From Notospermus geniculatus (taxonomy: Eukaryota; Nemertea; Pilidiophora; Heteronemertea; Lineidae): a DNA stretch of 64,000 nt. The position numbers and the translations under genes are program-made. The notes beneath the pieces were generated by a model that worked only from the letters and a program-made list of their open reading frames with translations, had not been told where the DNA came from and did no database searches. Location of the stretch: contig NMRB01000664.1 in the NCBI GenBank assembly GCA_002633025.1, positions 173,432-237,431 of the forward strand, read 5' to 3'. Shown here piece by piece: positions 29,941-41,883 of the stretch; position 1 is the first letter of the stretch, and each line of letters starts with the position of its first letter.

Positions 29941-31735
29941 CAATGGTATCACAGAATGAAAAGTTTAAAAGGATGGTGGCATTTTTTGCTCACCACCTGG
30001 ATTTGTGTCAGCAAAGTCTTCGAAATAGGCCCGGCTGCACCAGTCATACTTCAGGTCGACCTCGTGCTCAAGCTAACCTAAAAGTCATTCTCAACCTCAA
30101 ATTGCGGTGCACCAGCTATTCTCATGCTCAAAGTCGAACTCAAGAACGTGAATATTTGCTGCAAGAGGGGCCGTACGCTGTTACCTCAAACTCTATTTTA
30201 AGCATGACTGGTGTGTCAGTCTAGCCTAGTTGCTACCACTGGCTATGTGTGGGTTGGACAGGACACCAGTCTTACTGGTATTGGGTCAGATGCTGCAGCC
30301 AGGAGAGGCATACTGAAACCACGTATTGTGCCGCTTTAAACAACATCATCTTCAGCTTCCTTCTCAGCCAACAAAAAGGAGGACCTGCAACCTGTTATTA
30401 CAGTCTACATTTACGTTGTTTGCAGTTGAGATGAGCGTTGACAGCAGCACAAGTCCCAATAACACCAATGTAGCAACTGAATAAACAGTGGAGATTGAGG
30501 GCAAACAGGCAATACATAATGTAATATCTCGGTTGATACCATTCACGAATGTCTCGTGGCGGCCGACGCAACCTTTGACCTTTAGGCAACCGCGTTTATA
30601 GGTTTACATCAGCGATCAATGTACAGCATACACCACAGCGCTAATTCATGGTGGCGAGGTTGATCATGGTGTACGGTATCAGCACATTTGAATGTATGCT
30701 GGACAAGACTGTTCAAATTTATCTATTTGAATGATTTAAGTTATCAATGAGGCACCGAGACTGTTAAAAGCATAAAAGAATGAGTTGAAGCATGGTACCT
30801 TACTTGATGAAGGGTCAGTAACGCTATTACAGCGCGTTGAACTTGTCAAGTGCTGCAAGGATGGCGACGATTTTTGTCAGCTAAGGATTTGACGTACTAA
30901 TAGTCTAGCCTAAGTGGTACCACTGGCTGGCTATGTATGGTTTGGACAGAACACCAGTCTTATCACGTATTGGTTCCCGATTCCGCCGCTGGGGGAGGGA
31001 TACTGAAGTATAACAATATACCCGAAGGTGGATGCAGATTTTCATCGGCCTGGGATGAAGTTTCAGCGATATGCCGTCTAACTAACAGCAATATTGCGGA
31101 ACAAGGGAAAGGAAAATAACAGTCAAAGGTTGAAACCTCTACCCACAATGCAGAATACCAAGTGAAACAAGTGAAAGGAAAACAAGAGTCAAAGGTTGAA
31201 AACTCTAGCCCCAATGCAGAATACCAAGTGAAACAAGTGAAAGAAAAACAAGAGTCAAAAGTTGAAAGCTCTAGCCCACAATGTAGAATACCAAATGAAA
31301 GGAAAACAACAGTCAAAGGTTGAAAACTCTAGCCCACAATGCAGAATACAAGTGAAACAAGTGAAAGGGAAACAACAGTCAAAGGTTGAAAACTCTAGCC
31401 CACAATGCAGAATACCAAGTGAAACAAGCGAAAGGAAAACAAGTCAAATGTTGAAAACTCGAGCCCACAAAGCAGAATACCAAGTGAAACAAGTGAAAGG
31501 AAAACAACAGTCAAAGGTTCAAAACTATAGCCCACAATGCAGAATACGAAGTAAAACAAGTGAAAGGAAAACAACAGTCAAAGGTTCAAAACTCTAGCCC
31601 ACAATGCAGAATACCAAGTGAAAGGAAAACAACAGTCAAATGTTGAAAACTCTAGCTCACAATGCAGAATACCAAGTGAAACAAGTGAAAGGAACAGTCA
31701 AAGGTTCAAAACTCTAGCCCACAATGTAGAATCGG
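29941..31735 (+). repeat. 1.3-kb duplicated segment, copy 2, with expanded minisatellite
   Basis: Direct duplicate of 22884-24250, differing by scattered substitutions and small indels. The terminal minisatellite is much longer here. Start breakpoints match exactly at CAATGGTATC. Confidence 0.92.
31107..31735. repeat. 67-bp minisatellite, ~10 units
   Basis: About ten units of the same 67-bp sequence as at 24058, several shortened (two units lack the final GAAACAAGT; others lack 2-5 bases). Because 67 is not a multiple of three, the open frame 31262-31597 is maintained only by compensating indels and is not taken as coding. Confidence 0.92.
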
Positions 31736-33143
31736 AATACTCCTGCCACTCAAACAAAGAAACACAACCATGCTTGGAAGCTGAAATCAACATTCATATC
31801 AAACCACTCTGCCAGGGCTTATTCCCCCAATTTTCTCCCGGTGGCAGTGGCTGTTGACCCGAGTGACATGACGGATGACTACCAATAACACTCTGTAGGG
31901 CGAATGTAAACACTACAGAATACGCGGAACATTTTCTCGAAAAAAACACTGGCTTTTTCATTGGAAGCCCATGACGTTGATGTCGACAGTGGAACACATC
32001 ACATACATTTCCAGACTAACGCAATACATTAGTGGTTTGTACCAAAGTAACTCATGAAATATTTGGCCTGGTGATGCTAGAACAGCTCAATGAATTGGGA
32101 CTCTTAATAACAAGGTATTGGCAGTGAGAAATATTAATGAATAGTGATATTCTTCCATACTCAACAACTGTGATCTGTGAGAACCAATGAGAAGAAATTC
32201 ACATGACATTGCAAAGCACCCAGCTCCTGCCGTCCCACCTGTGTAATATTTTTACTGCCNNCCCCCCCCCCCCCCCAACAGAAGATTGACGGAATGAACC
32301 GCGACGTGACAATGGCGGGGGAGACACTGATAAACACTAACTCGTCTTTCTGTTCTGTATTTGAGTGTCCACCACACAATAGAGCGGGCATTATGAAATT
32401 TACACTGATGATACTGAACCATATCACATCATGAAGTCGAACAAGTTCTTTGCTACCTTTTGGTGTAGAGAGTTTAAAGAATAAGGAATTGAATGGAATT
32501 AAAGTTTTAACCACCAACAATGACAGACTTGACCAGTCTCCTGAACACCCTCATCACACATCAACATACATACAAAGTTTTGCTGTTACCCCAACAAGGT
32601 TTCTTCTATTATTATCTCAAATAGTTTAACATGAATGTTTGTTGTCTTGAAGTCGTCTGTTGTAGATCAAAGGGCCGAAGTGTAAAATTTCCCTTATCTT
32701 TTGCTTGGAACAATAGTTAAAGGCAGATTTTACACTTAAGATGTTTTATGCATACGACCCCTGGTCTGATAATGCGCTACTTTGAATTTAAAACTCCCCA
32801 CACGCATACCTTGATACCTGAGGATCATGACATTATAGGAAATCCATTTCTCATCAACGGGACAACCACTTTGGGTCAAAACGAAAGTACTTGGACATCT
32901 TTTTTTTAAATCCACCGTATGTTTGTCTTTCGGAAGAAAGGGGGCTGTGGATGAACAATCAAACTGAATATCCATGTGTAATTCCTGCACAACACGATTA
33001 AATGGATATCGTAGACGCCTTATCCCCTCAGCCCCCTTTTCCTGTCCCTAGTGAGGGATTATCTAGGTACAAACTGAGAACAAGACTTCGAAGGGCACAC
33101 AGCCACGCCTGACCACAACCATGTACATTGTATTTCTATGTGG
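31736..33143. other. intergenic, no gene seen
   Basis: TTTCTCCCGGTGGCAG-type sequence at 31832 distantly recalls the 27.7-kb element end. A C tract with two N at 32260-32261. No exon was recognised. Confidence 0.4.
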
Positions 33144-33416
33144 CTACAGTAGATTTTGGAATCTGATGAAGAATGTAAGAATGACAGCAATAAATCTTGA
33201 TGGAAAGCCAACCCAGCCAAGTCTGTAAGCATCACTCACGGCAAACATCACAAATATTTGGAATATAAATAAGATGCCATTCCCAGGAATGCAATCAGAT
33301 CCAGGCAATGTGTAGGAGTACTGATGACAGGCCACTGGACGGGCTACGTCCACAGTCAAATCTTCTGCACATTTCATGTAGACCGACTGTCCATAAATTT
33401 TGTAAAAAAAAATCAC
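33144..33416 (-). CDS. doubtful exon, hydrophobic C-terminal frame
   Basis: A 90-codon minus-strand frame preceded by a possible acceptor (TTATGGACAG before the codons SVYMKCAEDL). It encodes a segment with three Cys and then a strongly hydrophobic stretch (GILFIFQIFVMFAV and FIAVILTFFI), ending in a stop. Composition resembles a membrane protein terminus, but no family, polyadenylation signal or partner exon was recognised. It may be chance. Confidence 0.2.
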   Translation of the reverse strand: MIFFYKIYGQSVYMKCAEDLTVDVARPVACHQYSYTLPGSDCIPGNGILFIFQIFVMFAVSDAYRLGWVGFPSRFIAVILTFFIRFQNLL

Positions 33417-33882
33417 AAACCGTGCATCGAAAATTATTCAACTTTTCCAGGTTTGATTGACACTTCTTGTCAATATCATATTTCTTTCTGTTACATGTAG
33501 ATAAATATCAGTTTTTGTGGTTTTCATAATTGGCAAAGTCAAGAATCTGATTTTTACGCAATATTGTCACTAAAACAAAAGTCCATAATACATGGAATTG
33601 TATATACAAAATTTCAACGCAATTGCTCAAACCATTATCAAAATATCTCTTTGTAGTTTTTGAGAGAGAAAAACACTCCCTACTGGCGAAAACACGAATC
33701 ACATTGCATCGAAAATTTTACTTGGGATAGAATTTGGCGGCGTACACACACATATATGACATATGCAAATTACAATAGGAAAATGATCCGTCAAAAATTG
33801 AAGGCACTATCCATCTCACAGAAGAAGATTTGCGGACGCACGCACGCACTGACAGACCACCACTAACGACGCCAAGCTCAGC
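33417..33882. repeat. dispersed repeat related to the GGTGAGCT group
   Basis: Carries GCTCAAACCATTATCAAAAT and ACAGACCACCACTAACGACG ending AAGCTCAGCTTAA, similar to motifs at 51355 (GCTCAAACCATCATAAAAAT) and 38930 (GACAGACCACCATCCAACGA). Confidence 0.45.
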
Positions 33883-34141
33883 TTAAAGGAGTTCGACGTC
33901 CAAGTTGTAAACAAACCAGTTTGTTTACAAACAGTGGTCGGCTAACTAGTTTTATTCCTTCGTGAAGGTGGCAGCACCAGTAGCGCCCTGTGATCGTTAG
34001 ACTGGTGCCCGGTCCAATGCAACTCACTCACGATATTCACGTCAGTACATGTCACTGACAATAGGTGGCAGCACCGCAGGCGTCGCGTGAATAGAGAACC
34101 AGTGAGTGAGTGTTTACAACTTGGATGTCCAGCTCCTTTAA
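33883..34141. mobile_element. TTAA-flanked MITE (259 bp)
   Basis: TTAAAGGAGTTCGACGTCCA (with AGTTGTAAAC following) is mirrored by GTTTACAACTTGG and ATGTCCAGCTCCTTTAA. The TTAA at both borders is the target duplication typical of piggyBac-type elements. No transposase. Confidence 0.82.
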
Positions 34142-34844
34142 GTCCTTTTGACCTATCGGCTAAGCGGGCTTAAAATATCGTAACCTGCTATATTTTACTG
34201 CAGCCCAAATGTGCATCTTCAAGCTGTGCACAAGCCCAATGCAACCCAGCCAGCAATAGAGAACTATGCTGAACATTTTGTCTCCTCGCTAGGTACTGTG
34301 GATGAAAGTTCCCTGCTGATATGTTTTAAATCATGTTCGTCCTGTTGAGGACAGCCTTAGGTAGGGTGTCGTAGGTGAGCCATTTGTTTTCTGATGCAGG
34401 CACAGATTGAGAGAGGGATGTTCAGTGTTCATAAAAGTGCCATACATTATGCGCTAGTGCGAAATTTTAATTTGTCGTCGGGTACAGTGGGCACGTATTT
34501 TCATATTTGTTCATGGAGTGCTCCAGGCATTCCTTATGATCTCCCTAAAACGTTCCCGAGTGAGCCATGTGAACAGCTAGATGCTTTCGTAGTACATTCG
34601 TAGTGCATTGCAACGCATGTATGGACTACGCATAGACTGCTTCTCTAATGGATGCCTTTATAACTCCGAGACAATTTCCTCTTCCAAGTGTCAAGGGCAT
34701 TATACATTTACATTTAGTGGATATGCAAATCTAATGTTCGGATGTTGTTGGAGATTTCTCCGAATGGCAGTCTTGCCACGAAATCTTGATTACTCTCATT
34801 TCACAAGATGAAAACATGCCCCTCGTGACAGACAAAGGACTTTA
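34142..34844. other. intergenic, no gene seen
   Basis: No recognised coding sequence. Confidence 0.4.
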
Positions 34845-35101
34845 TTAAAGATAATGTATCACGACTTCATTGTTTACATTCAATGTTTGTAAACATGGAT
34901 GTTTACATTATGTTATTTTGGACTTTTTGGGACATGCCAACCCACCAAAATGAATACTTCTGGAATCAACAGAATTTCTAGAGGGGCATGCCACCAACAA
35001 ATTACTCATAAGACAAAGAAAGCCTGGGCATAAACAAGCAAAATTTAAATAAACAATGAATTTCGTGGCCCGCGAAAATACCCGTGATACATTATCTTTA
35101 A
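34845..35101. mobile_element. TTAA-flanked MITE (257 bp)
   Basis: Ends TTAAAGATAATGTATCACG and CGTGATACATTATCTTTAA are perfect inverted repeats with TTAA at both borders. The right end recurs at 21810-21872. Confidence 0.85.
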
Positions 35102-35871
35102 TCAGCGGTCAAAATTTGTGGTGAGGATATAAATGGATACTAGAGACACAAATATATTGTTTTAAAAGGCAATAGAGTCACGGCTGTCCGATGTTGCTGA
35201 CAAATAAGACGTCCCATACTGGTAGCCGACAAAAAAGAAGACAGGAGGATGGGACAATAAATCCTTCAAATCCATTGGAGATTTTATCACTTGGCAATAG
35301 CGGACTGTTGGTTAAACGCAATGACCATCTTATGCATTGTTTTATTTGGATACTGGCTTTGTAATGCTATGAAAATTCTGCTAGATCGGTTCTCGATCTC
35401 GTCACTAGGGCTAGGGCCTAGCGGTGGGATCGGGAACCAATCAAGAAGTCACCATCCCAAGTCAAACCTGATCCTTACATCAGCAGGTTTCGGTGATCTG
35501 CGCCATTCCTTTTTGTTGCAATGCAGTACTGTTCATTGTAATGAGTCTCTTGAAGGCTCCATTGTATGACACAGGTAGTGCATTGTATATTGTACACAGT
35601 GGAAGCAGATCATACGTGAAGGCCTAATGGACGAAATTTCTCGCATGTTTCAAGGGCATGTTTCCCTGAATGAAGGTAAAATGCCCATTGTAAAAAAAAA
35701 AGTTCCTGCAATAAAGCCACCAGTAAAAACCCACGGTAAAAATGCACAGTTTCGCAAAGTATGAATGAAACACCAAGCTACAGTAAAAGTGTGGATGAGG
35801 CTGATTCAGCTGGAAATGTGCACAGGAAATTCAGCGAATTTGGGATTTGTCAATATGGCTTCAAAACGTGA
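35102..35871. other. intergenic, no gene seen
   Basis: CACTAGGGCTAGGGCCTAGC followed by GATCGGGAACCAA near 35402 recalls the ends of the element at 57766-58141 in diverged form. No gene was recognised. Confidence 0.4.
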
Positions 35872-35990
35872 AATAGTCCAAGGACCATGTGCTAACCTAG
35901 GTGTAAGTTTACCAAATGAACAATTCCAAATATGAAGTCAAAAGTTCGAGGATCATCACATCGTGGTCAAAATTTGGCATAAACAATGTA

Positions 35991-36245
35991 GAGGAGGAAT
36001 GTGTGTGAGTCAGTGATAATTTTGCGCGAGGTATGCAAGTGTGCCTTCAATGCCGAGGACGCCATTTGGAGCACATTTTGGAAAGAACATAAATTCTCTG
36101 CAAACTGACTCAGATGGCTAAAACTTTGCGGAATGATCATCAATAGACTGAAGTATAAATCTATCAAATTTGACGAAATTTGATGGACCGACGTAGGATT
36201 AATTAACATTTTTATGGATTCGGCTTTTGGGGGGGGCACCCTGTA
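35991..36245 (+). pseudogene. Tc1/mariner-like transposase tail, remnant 2
   Basis: Encodes the last ~32 residues of the same transposase as at 44365-44619 (NFAR-MQVCLQCRGRHLEHIL), with one in-frame TGA. It continues through AACATTTTTATGG to the transposon end GGCACCCTGTA at about 36245. The upstream part is missing and replaced by a GTCCAAGGACCATGTGCT fragment at about 35878. Confidence 0.75.
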
Positions 36246-36685
36246 TCCGAATTCAGATTCGCACGAGGTTGAAACATTCTTGATGGATGGACTCATTGAA
36301 TTTTGAAAAATTGTTACATTATGGTAATCAGCCAAATAAATAGTCGTATCCATTTTGAAACAACTAGCCATTATCTTCTTCCGAGCAGTGCACATCAGTT
36401 TATCAACTTGAGGGTAAGCAGCTCACAAGATTGGCGATTATTAATGATCAATAAAAATAAATCCTTCGGGAGAGAATCTATATTGCTTCTTTAACTGGTC
36501 ATTGATTCTGACCAATGGAAATTGAGGTTTGTGGTGAAACATGCTGAATGAGCAATTGCAGATTGATTTCAAGAAATCTGTTGGAAGTAATAACAATTTC
36601 TCCCAAGAAAATCACTATCGAGATTGAACAAGCAAGGCAAAGTAACAGAGAGTACCCGGAATGGTTTGCTGTCGGGATCGATATT
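36246..36685. other. intergenic, no gene seen
   Basis: No recognised feature. Confidence 0.45.
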
Positions 36686-37260
36686 TCAAATCAGCATTAG
36701 CACCATGTCACATCTGTGGCCATAAGTGAGAAGATACTCGTACTAAACAGAGTAGAGTCTTAGGACGTCAGAGATAGATTTAAGTGGCGTTTGGAAATAT
36801 CTATATGCTTCAGAAACCAGGAGTCAGCAGCTAGTATCAGGAGGAAAGCATTTAAAACAAATGTGAGTCTTTAGTTCTTTATGGGTGATGGAGTAGAGAA
36901 GTTTGTTTTGAGAACTCCCTGCATAACCAGATTCAGAATTACTGACAACGCTTCAGGTAGCATGCCTTGACTCCGACCGTACCCTTAGAAGAGAAGGTAT
37001 TCAAATCAGCATTAGGACCATGTCACATCTGTGGCCATAAGTGAGACTATACTATACAGAGTAGAGTCTTAGGACGTCAGAGATAGATTTAAGTGATATT
37101 GGAAATGTCTATATGCTTCAAAAACTAGGAGTCAGCAGCTAGTATCAGGAGGAAAGCATTTAAAACAAATTTGAGTCTGTAGTTCTTTTTGGGTGTTGGA
37201 GTAGAAAAGTTGTTTTGAGAACCTTCTGCATTTAAACCACAATAGCGACCACGCTTCAGG
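36686..37260. repeat. ~313-bp tandem duplication
   Basis: TTCAAATCAGCATTAG starts units at about 36686 and 36999. Both share CATGTCACATCTGTGGCCAT, AGAGTAGAGTCTTAGGACGT and GGAGTCAGCAGCTAGTATCA in order. The second unit is slightly shorter. Confidence 0.9.
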
Positions 37261-37651
37261 CAGCAGACCTGTGAAAGGAATCGAAGTCCCCTGGAATCAG
37301 AGTACGATCTTATTGTTCAGCGATGGATTAGAATATATGGCTAGAGAGACCATGACGATTAGAATATAACCGTACAATATCGGGCTATTGTTTGGCGGAC
37401 TTGCATTCCTAGGACGCTGATTCCTGCCACACCTGATGTAACGTTTTTCAGCATGGCCATTTTTCTGTGTGATTCCCATTGTTCGGAACACACTGGGAAC
37501 ACTCACTGTTTCTCTGTGTGTCGTTCATTGCTTATTCCACCAATCTATTGCAATGTCACATTGGCACACGGGCTTCACAGAAAGACGTAAATACACCGAT
37601 ATCCTCAGCAGAGAAATATTCAAAAGAAATTGAGTCCATTTTTACATCCAG
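37261..37651. other. intergenic, no gene seen
   Basis: No recognised feature. Confidence 0.45.
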
Positions 37652-37810
37652 AATGAGGAACCTAACTCACTACCCCAATAGGTGTCACTACTGGTCAAAA
37701 CTATTGAATTGAAAGGGACATTCAGGTCCTGATCAGTTTCCCACACAAAAGGCATCCATTGTATAGGACCTGATTACTGTGTGCTGCCCTCTATCACAGT
37801 TATGATTCCC
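37652..37810 (-). repeat. dispersed ~150-bp repeat, copy 4 of 4
   Basis: AATGAGGAACCTAACTCACT, AATAGGTGTCACTACTGGTC and GTGTGCTGCCCTCTATCACA: reverse orientation of copies 1 and 2, and the most complete at its outer end. Confidence 0.75.
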
Positions 37811-38169
37811 GTTATTCACAGTCAGTAATTGACAGTGGTATAATAATGCTTACTGGACAAGACTGTTCATCTCTTCTGCACAGGCATCATCCATCGAAGA
37901 GTGGAGAAGTAAAAGCTCAACAGAAAACAACAAAAATAGAAAACAACAAAACTTTTCTCCACAAGACTTAGAAAACCACTTTACACTTGTGCCGTTCGCT
38001 GACTTGCCAAGTGCCACCACAGATATTGAGGAAACAGAATCTGCACATCGATAAACGATGAACCACTGTTGAAAAATCCACTGCAGGCGTATAGCACTCA
38101 GCAATGTCAATGATTTGCAGGAGAGAAATTTACCGAACGGAAAAACTTTGAACCACTGTCTTGTCATAC

Positions 38170-38340
38170 TGGAGAGGAAGACACAAAATGGGTTTTAACG
38201 TCAAGAAAGAATAAAAAGATACAGCGATAAAACCTGTATCAGCTATTTCACAATACCATAGAGAATCAACAGCTGAAAAAACTAAAACAAGCTGTTGGGA
38301 ACGTTTTGTGAAAAACGAGTTTTTCAAAATTATGTACATG
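38170..38340 (+). repeat. ~170-bp repeat shared with 49418-49575
   Basis: Shares ACCTGTA, CACAATACCATAGAGAATCA, ACTAAA, GTTGGGAACGTTTTGTGAAA and ATGTACATGTATAAA-type sequence with the second copy. Confidence 0.65.
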
Positions 38341-38349
38341 TATAAAATA

Positions 38350-38838
38350 TACAGCTCTGGAAAAAATCATTAGACCACCTCTGGTTGACTCACTCGTTTT
38401 CCATTAAAATAGGTCCCACACACTCTCCAATCGTTCTGTATATACTGATTTATTTTGTTGGTTAAATTGTTCAGACTTCACCAAGACAATACAAAACAAA
38501 GAAATTGACGTGCCATAGTGAAGAAACAATGGAGCTGTTTGAAGGACCTTGTCAAAAGTTCTGACAAAAAGGAAGGACCTGAAGTGCATATATTTACTGT
38601 GTAAACAGCTATCCACTTCACATCGCTTCTAATCAAACCTGAATTCGTCAAGCAGCATTTTATAGTATCATACGGACTTTATGCTTACAATTACTACCAA
38701 AGTCCTGTTTTTTCAAGGTAATGAGTATGCTTAAATACAGTGTGGCAAAAAGGGTGAAGAAATTTTTTGAGGGACCTATTTAATGGGAAATGAGAGGGAA
38801 TAACAGACAAAGTGGTAATAATTTTTTCCTGAGCTGTA
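38350..38838. mobile_element. Tc1-type non-autonomous element (~490 bp)
   Basis: Ends TACAGCTCTGGAAAAAATCA and AATTTTTTCCTGAGCTGTA are inverted repeats flanked by TA. Complementarity extends inwards (TTTCCATTAAAATAGGTCCC with GGGACCTATTTAATGGGAAA). The interior has no transposase. The AGCTCTGGAAAAAAT end is typical of Tc1/mariner derivatives. Confidence 0.82.
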
Positions 38839-39133
38839 TGTGTAGATGCATAAAAATATTCGTCAACAAAATAAAGGTATTAAATGGCTAACAAACCAAC
38901 CTTTACAGGCGTTCGTATGATGGACAGACCACCATCCAACGACCCCAATCACAGCATAAGCACTGCTGAGCCTAGACCACAGAGTAGTCTCTACATCTGA
39001 CGATTTAAGAGACTACTGTCGCCCTCTTGATTCTGGCTGTGATTCGTCGGAATACGTCCAATCAGAATACGAATCTTCTCTAATGACGTATATATCGGCG
39101 GCAGGTATTCCCCAAAGAAGCCAAGTTTCCAAG
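38839..39133. other. spacer and candidate promoter
   Basis: TGACGTA at 39084-39090 overlaps TATATA at 39089, about 45 bp before the ATG at 39134. GACAGACCACCATCCAACGA at about 38929 belongs to a dispersed repeat. Confidence 0.3.
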
Positions 39134-39178
39134 ATGGCGTCTGGCGTCCAACATTTCTCGCTTCGAACATTCAGCGAG
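39134..39178 (+). CDS. candidate first coding exon (15 codons)
   Basis: ATG in strong context (CCAAGATGGCG) opens MASGVQHFSLRTFSE and reaches a donor GAG|GTAATG at 39178, phase 0. A CRE-like TGACGTA and a TATATA lie just upstream, and the local sequence is richer in CpG than the surroundings. No downstream exon or family was recognised; similar short patterns occur by chance. Confidence 0.3.
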
Positions 39179-40842
39179 GTAATGCAACGAATGTCAGCGA
39201 GATAAACACTCAGTGACCTATCCCAGCGATGTTTTGTGTCATTAGCTAAACATCCTGGGGATAGTCCGTTGAAGAAACCACCCTGCTATCTCATTTCGAC
39301 TCCTGTAGCTTGCCGTTATAGCGCTGCACACAGATGTACACGATGTAGGCATGATGTACAGGTCTGCTAACTGATGCGCGCGCATCCTGCCTGGTAGGAA
39401 TTCCGACCACACTTCCGGTTTCGAGACCCCGACACCAGTTCCTAACGTGCTGCACTGTGGAACTGGATACCGGTTTATGCTGAGCCTTGCGACCAAGCAA
39501 GCTAAAAAGGCTGTGTGTATATGACTGATGACAAGCGAATGCATTTTAATGACCAAATCAATATTGTCTGATGATGCGTCTAGATTGTTTTATCTTCACT
39601 TATTCATGATATTGAGAGTACTGATAACATAGTATCGGCTATTGAAAATCCATACCCTCAATCTTGCATAACACAAAGGTATTCGAAGCAAGAAGTCGAC
39701 AGTGGTGATTTATCCGAATGACAGCAATTTTCACATTTGCGCTGAGGTGTTACGCCGCATGCTGCAGCAGGTTTGCCAACCGCTGTGCTGGCGCAAGGTG
39801 ATCTGCAAGGAGGGCTGCATGGCGGAAATTTGATACACATCAGACACCGTCCAAATTTACACAAAACACAAATATCAAGCAAATGCGCTCTTCATTAGGC
39901 CATTCTTTTTATATTACTTGTTTGGCGGATTTCTTTGCTGTAAACCTAAACCTAACAGAAGATAGGAATAAAAATAAAAGTAAAATTTAAAAAATAAAAG
40001 CAAACCTAACCCAACCACGGCATGATCAGGACTGAAGCTACATTGCCGGACAGATCACAGACATGACAGATCGAAACACATGTCATGAAAGTCTTGTTGC
40101 TGTGTATGCAATATTGGGAACAGATAGCTCACACTTCTGAATCCAATTCTGTCATCTGCACATGCACGGAGTCAAAAGGCATAACTTTTAATTTTGCCGT
40201 TTTCAGATATCCGTTATTTTAAAGATCAGGGGCAATAAAAAAGGTTAATTTCCCAATTTATCTTTTTTCAAAAAAGCCCAAAACTAACATCGTCGGATTC
40301 GCCAAACAAGTAATAAAAAAGAATGCCCTTAAATTCCTTTAAGTTACACTTACCACTACGTGTACTTCCCCATCAACCTTTACTATGATCAAGGAGTCTG
40401 ACATTGACAAACCTTCACAAGAAGTAGTAAATCTGGAGTTTGAACATCCACTCATTGGTACCAGGAGCTGTACCCACTTAGCTAATGCAGCATTAATTGT
40501 TCAGAAAAACATTACTCCTTGATTTAATTTCCATTAATAAAGCAAATGGATGGATTTCTCAAAGATGAAGCAATTTGCCTGATTAATTCCATGGCTTAAT
40601 GGTTGTGCTTTTCACCTTTCTTAAAGGAAAGTGATGTATTGATTCCTTAAGTGAAGGTGTGTATACAAGTGCATCTTCTCTCAAAAGTTGATCGGAGTAA
40701 GAGATCGTCCATAAAAATCAATGTTAGTACGGGGGAGGGGTTCAACCCCATGTTAGGATTGTTTTCAGGTCAAAAAACACTGGACTGATCAAAAGGCCTA
40801 AACATTGTTCGACTCGTGCCTCTGCACACCAGTTGTCATCGT
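39179..40842. other. intergenic or intron, no gene seen
   Basis: Open frames at 39242-39882 (-) lack recognised domains. If the candidate exon at 39134 is real, this would be its first intron. Confidence 0.4.
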
Positions 40843-41058
40843 CATGTATCCTCATTAGAAGCACCAATGATAAAAATTTGGAGACGACCCAGTAATTAGT
40901 CCAGGAGTTATTGCAGTTTTTGTCTTTTCGAAGGACCGAAACTTGGCGTCATAGGTCAACTGACCTAAGGGTATATACGTAGCAAGCTTCAGCTAGCTCC
41001 AGCGGTTACGAAACGTGCCCTGCTAACGGACGACGGAGCTAACCCCGGTGAGCTAAGA
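40843..41058 (+). repeat. GGTGAGCT-family repeat, partial
   Basis: GTATCCTCATTAGAAG, AATGATAAAAATTTGGAGA, ACGAAACGTGCCCTGCTAAC, GGACGACGGAGC and CCGGTGAGCTAAG. Same order as in the 26.5-kb copy, with an internal deletion. Confidence 0.75.
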
Positions 41059-41647
41059 ATATATCAAGTTAGCCTACATGTACTTCAGCATATGCTGAGG
41101 TGTTACTGTCCCATCCAATGCTCCCATCCAAAAAGATCAATGACTCTTTCCAACCACACCTCCAAAAACAAAATGAGATAACTTCAACTAACTTATCAGT
41201 CATCAAAGCACATACTTGTCCTCACAACAAGACAATTATACTGGTTTATAAGCTGGACACGAAACCATGATAAGCTTGAATGATGAATGGCGTTATAAAT
41301 CAATCGTTACGACACCAAATTAGTTTGAAGCTATACTGGAAATAAAAATACTCTCCTCTTCAGGATTATGGCGAAAAAATGACTTGTGAAACTGCACGAC
41401 AGTAATCTTACAACCCTATCAGAGGGAAAATGAGCCAAGATTTCATTTCTGGCAGGATATGTAACATCACGAAAGAGTGTTATATCACGAGAGAGAGAGT
41501 GTAATAATGTATTTTGCATGTGGATCAGAAAAGTGCTGATACCAGGCCCAGGGCAATGTTGAGGGTTCATCAGTAAAAACAGATGCATTTCTTGGGCTAC
41601 TGCCTGAACAAATGTTTGTAGGATAGATGGATGAACAAGTATAAGTA
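41059..41647. other. intergenic, no gene seen
   Basis: No recognised coding sequence. Confidence 0.45.
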
Positions 41648-41883
41648 CAGGGGCGTAGCTAGCAGGGGGCAGGGGCAAAAAGTGACAAAACAAATTTTTG
41701 CTCTAAAATGTCATTTCCCCTCTTCGAGCCAAGTTATTGTAGTGTCAGATGTGGGGAAAATGCATCTGAGAGGGTGTAGATTTTCAATTTTTTTCTGGGG
41801 GAGGGCCCCAGACCCCCGCCAGCTTCACCCTTCAGGCTCGATCAATTTTGCCCCCTACGCTATAAAAGCTAGCTACGCCCCTG
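41648..41883. mobile_element. MITE with CAGGGGCGTAGCTAGC ends
   Basis: Perfect 16-bp terminal repeats CAGGGGCGTAGCTAGC and GCTAGCTACGCCCCTG. The interior is GC-rich with GGGGGAGGGCCCCAGACCCC. The CAGGGGCG terminus is typical of hAT-type MITEs. No clean target duplication was seen. Confidence 0.83.

Noticed and set aside
24058-31735. CRISPR-like regular repeats
   Set aside because: Units are contiguous without spacers, 67 bp long, in animal DNA: a minisatellite.
31262-31857. Repeat protein-like frame (KGKQQSKVENSSPQCR repeated)
   Set aside because: Produced by the 67-bp minisatellite; the unit is not a multiple of three and the frame survives only through indels. No start or splice context.
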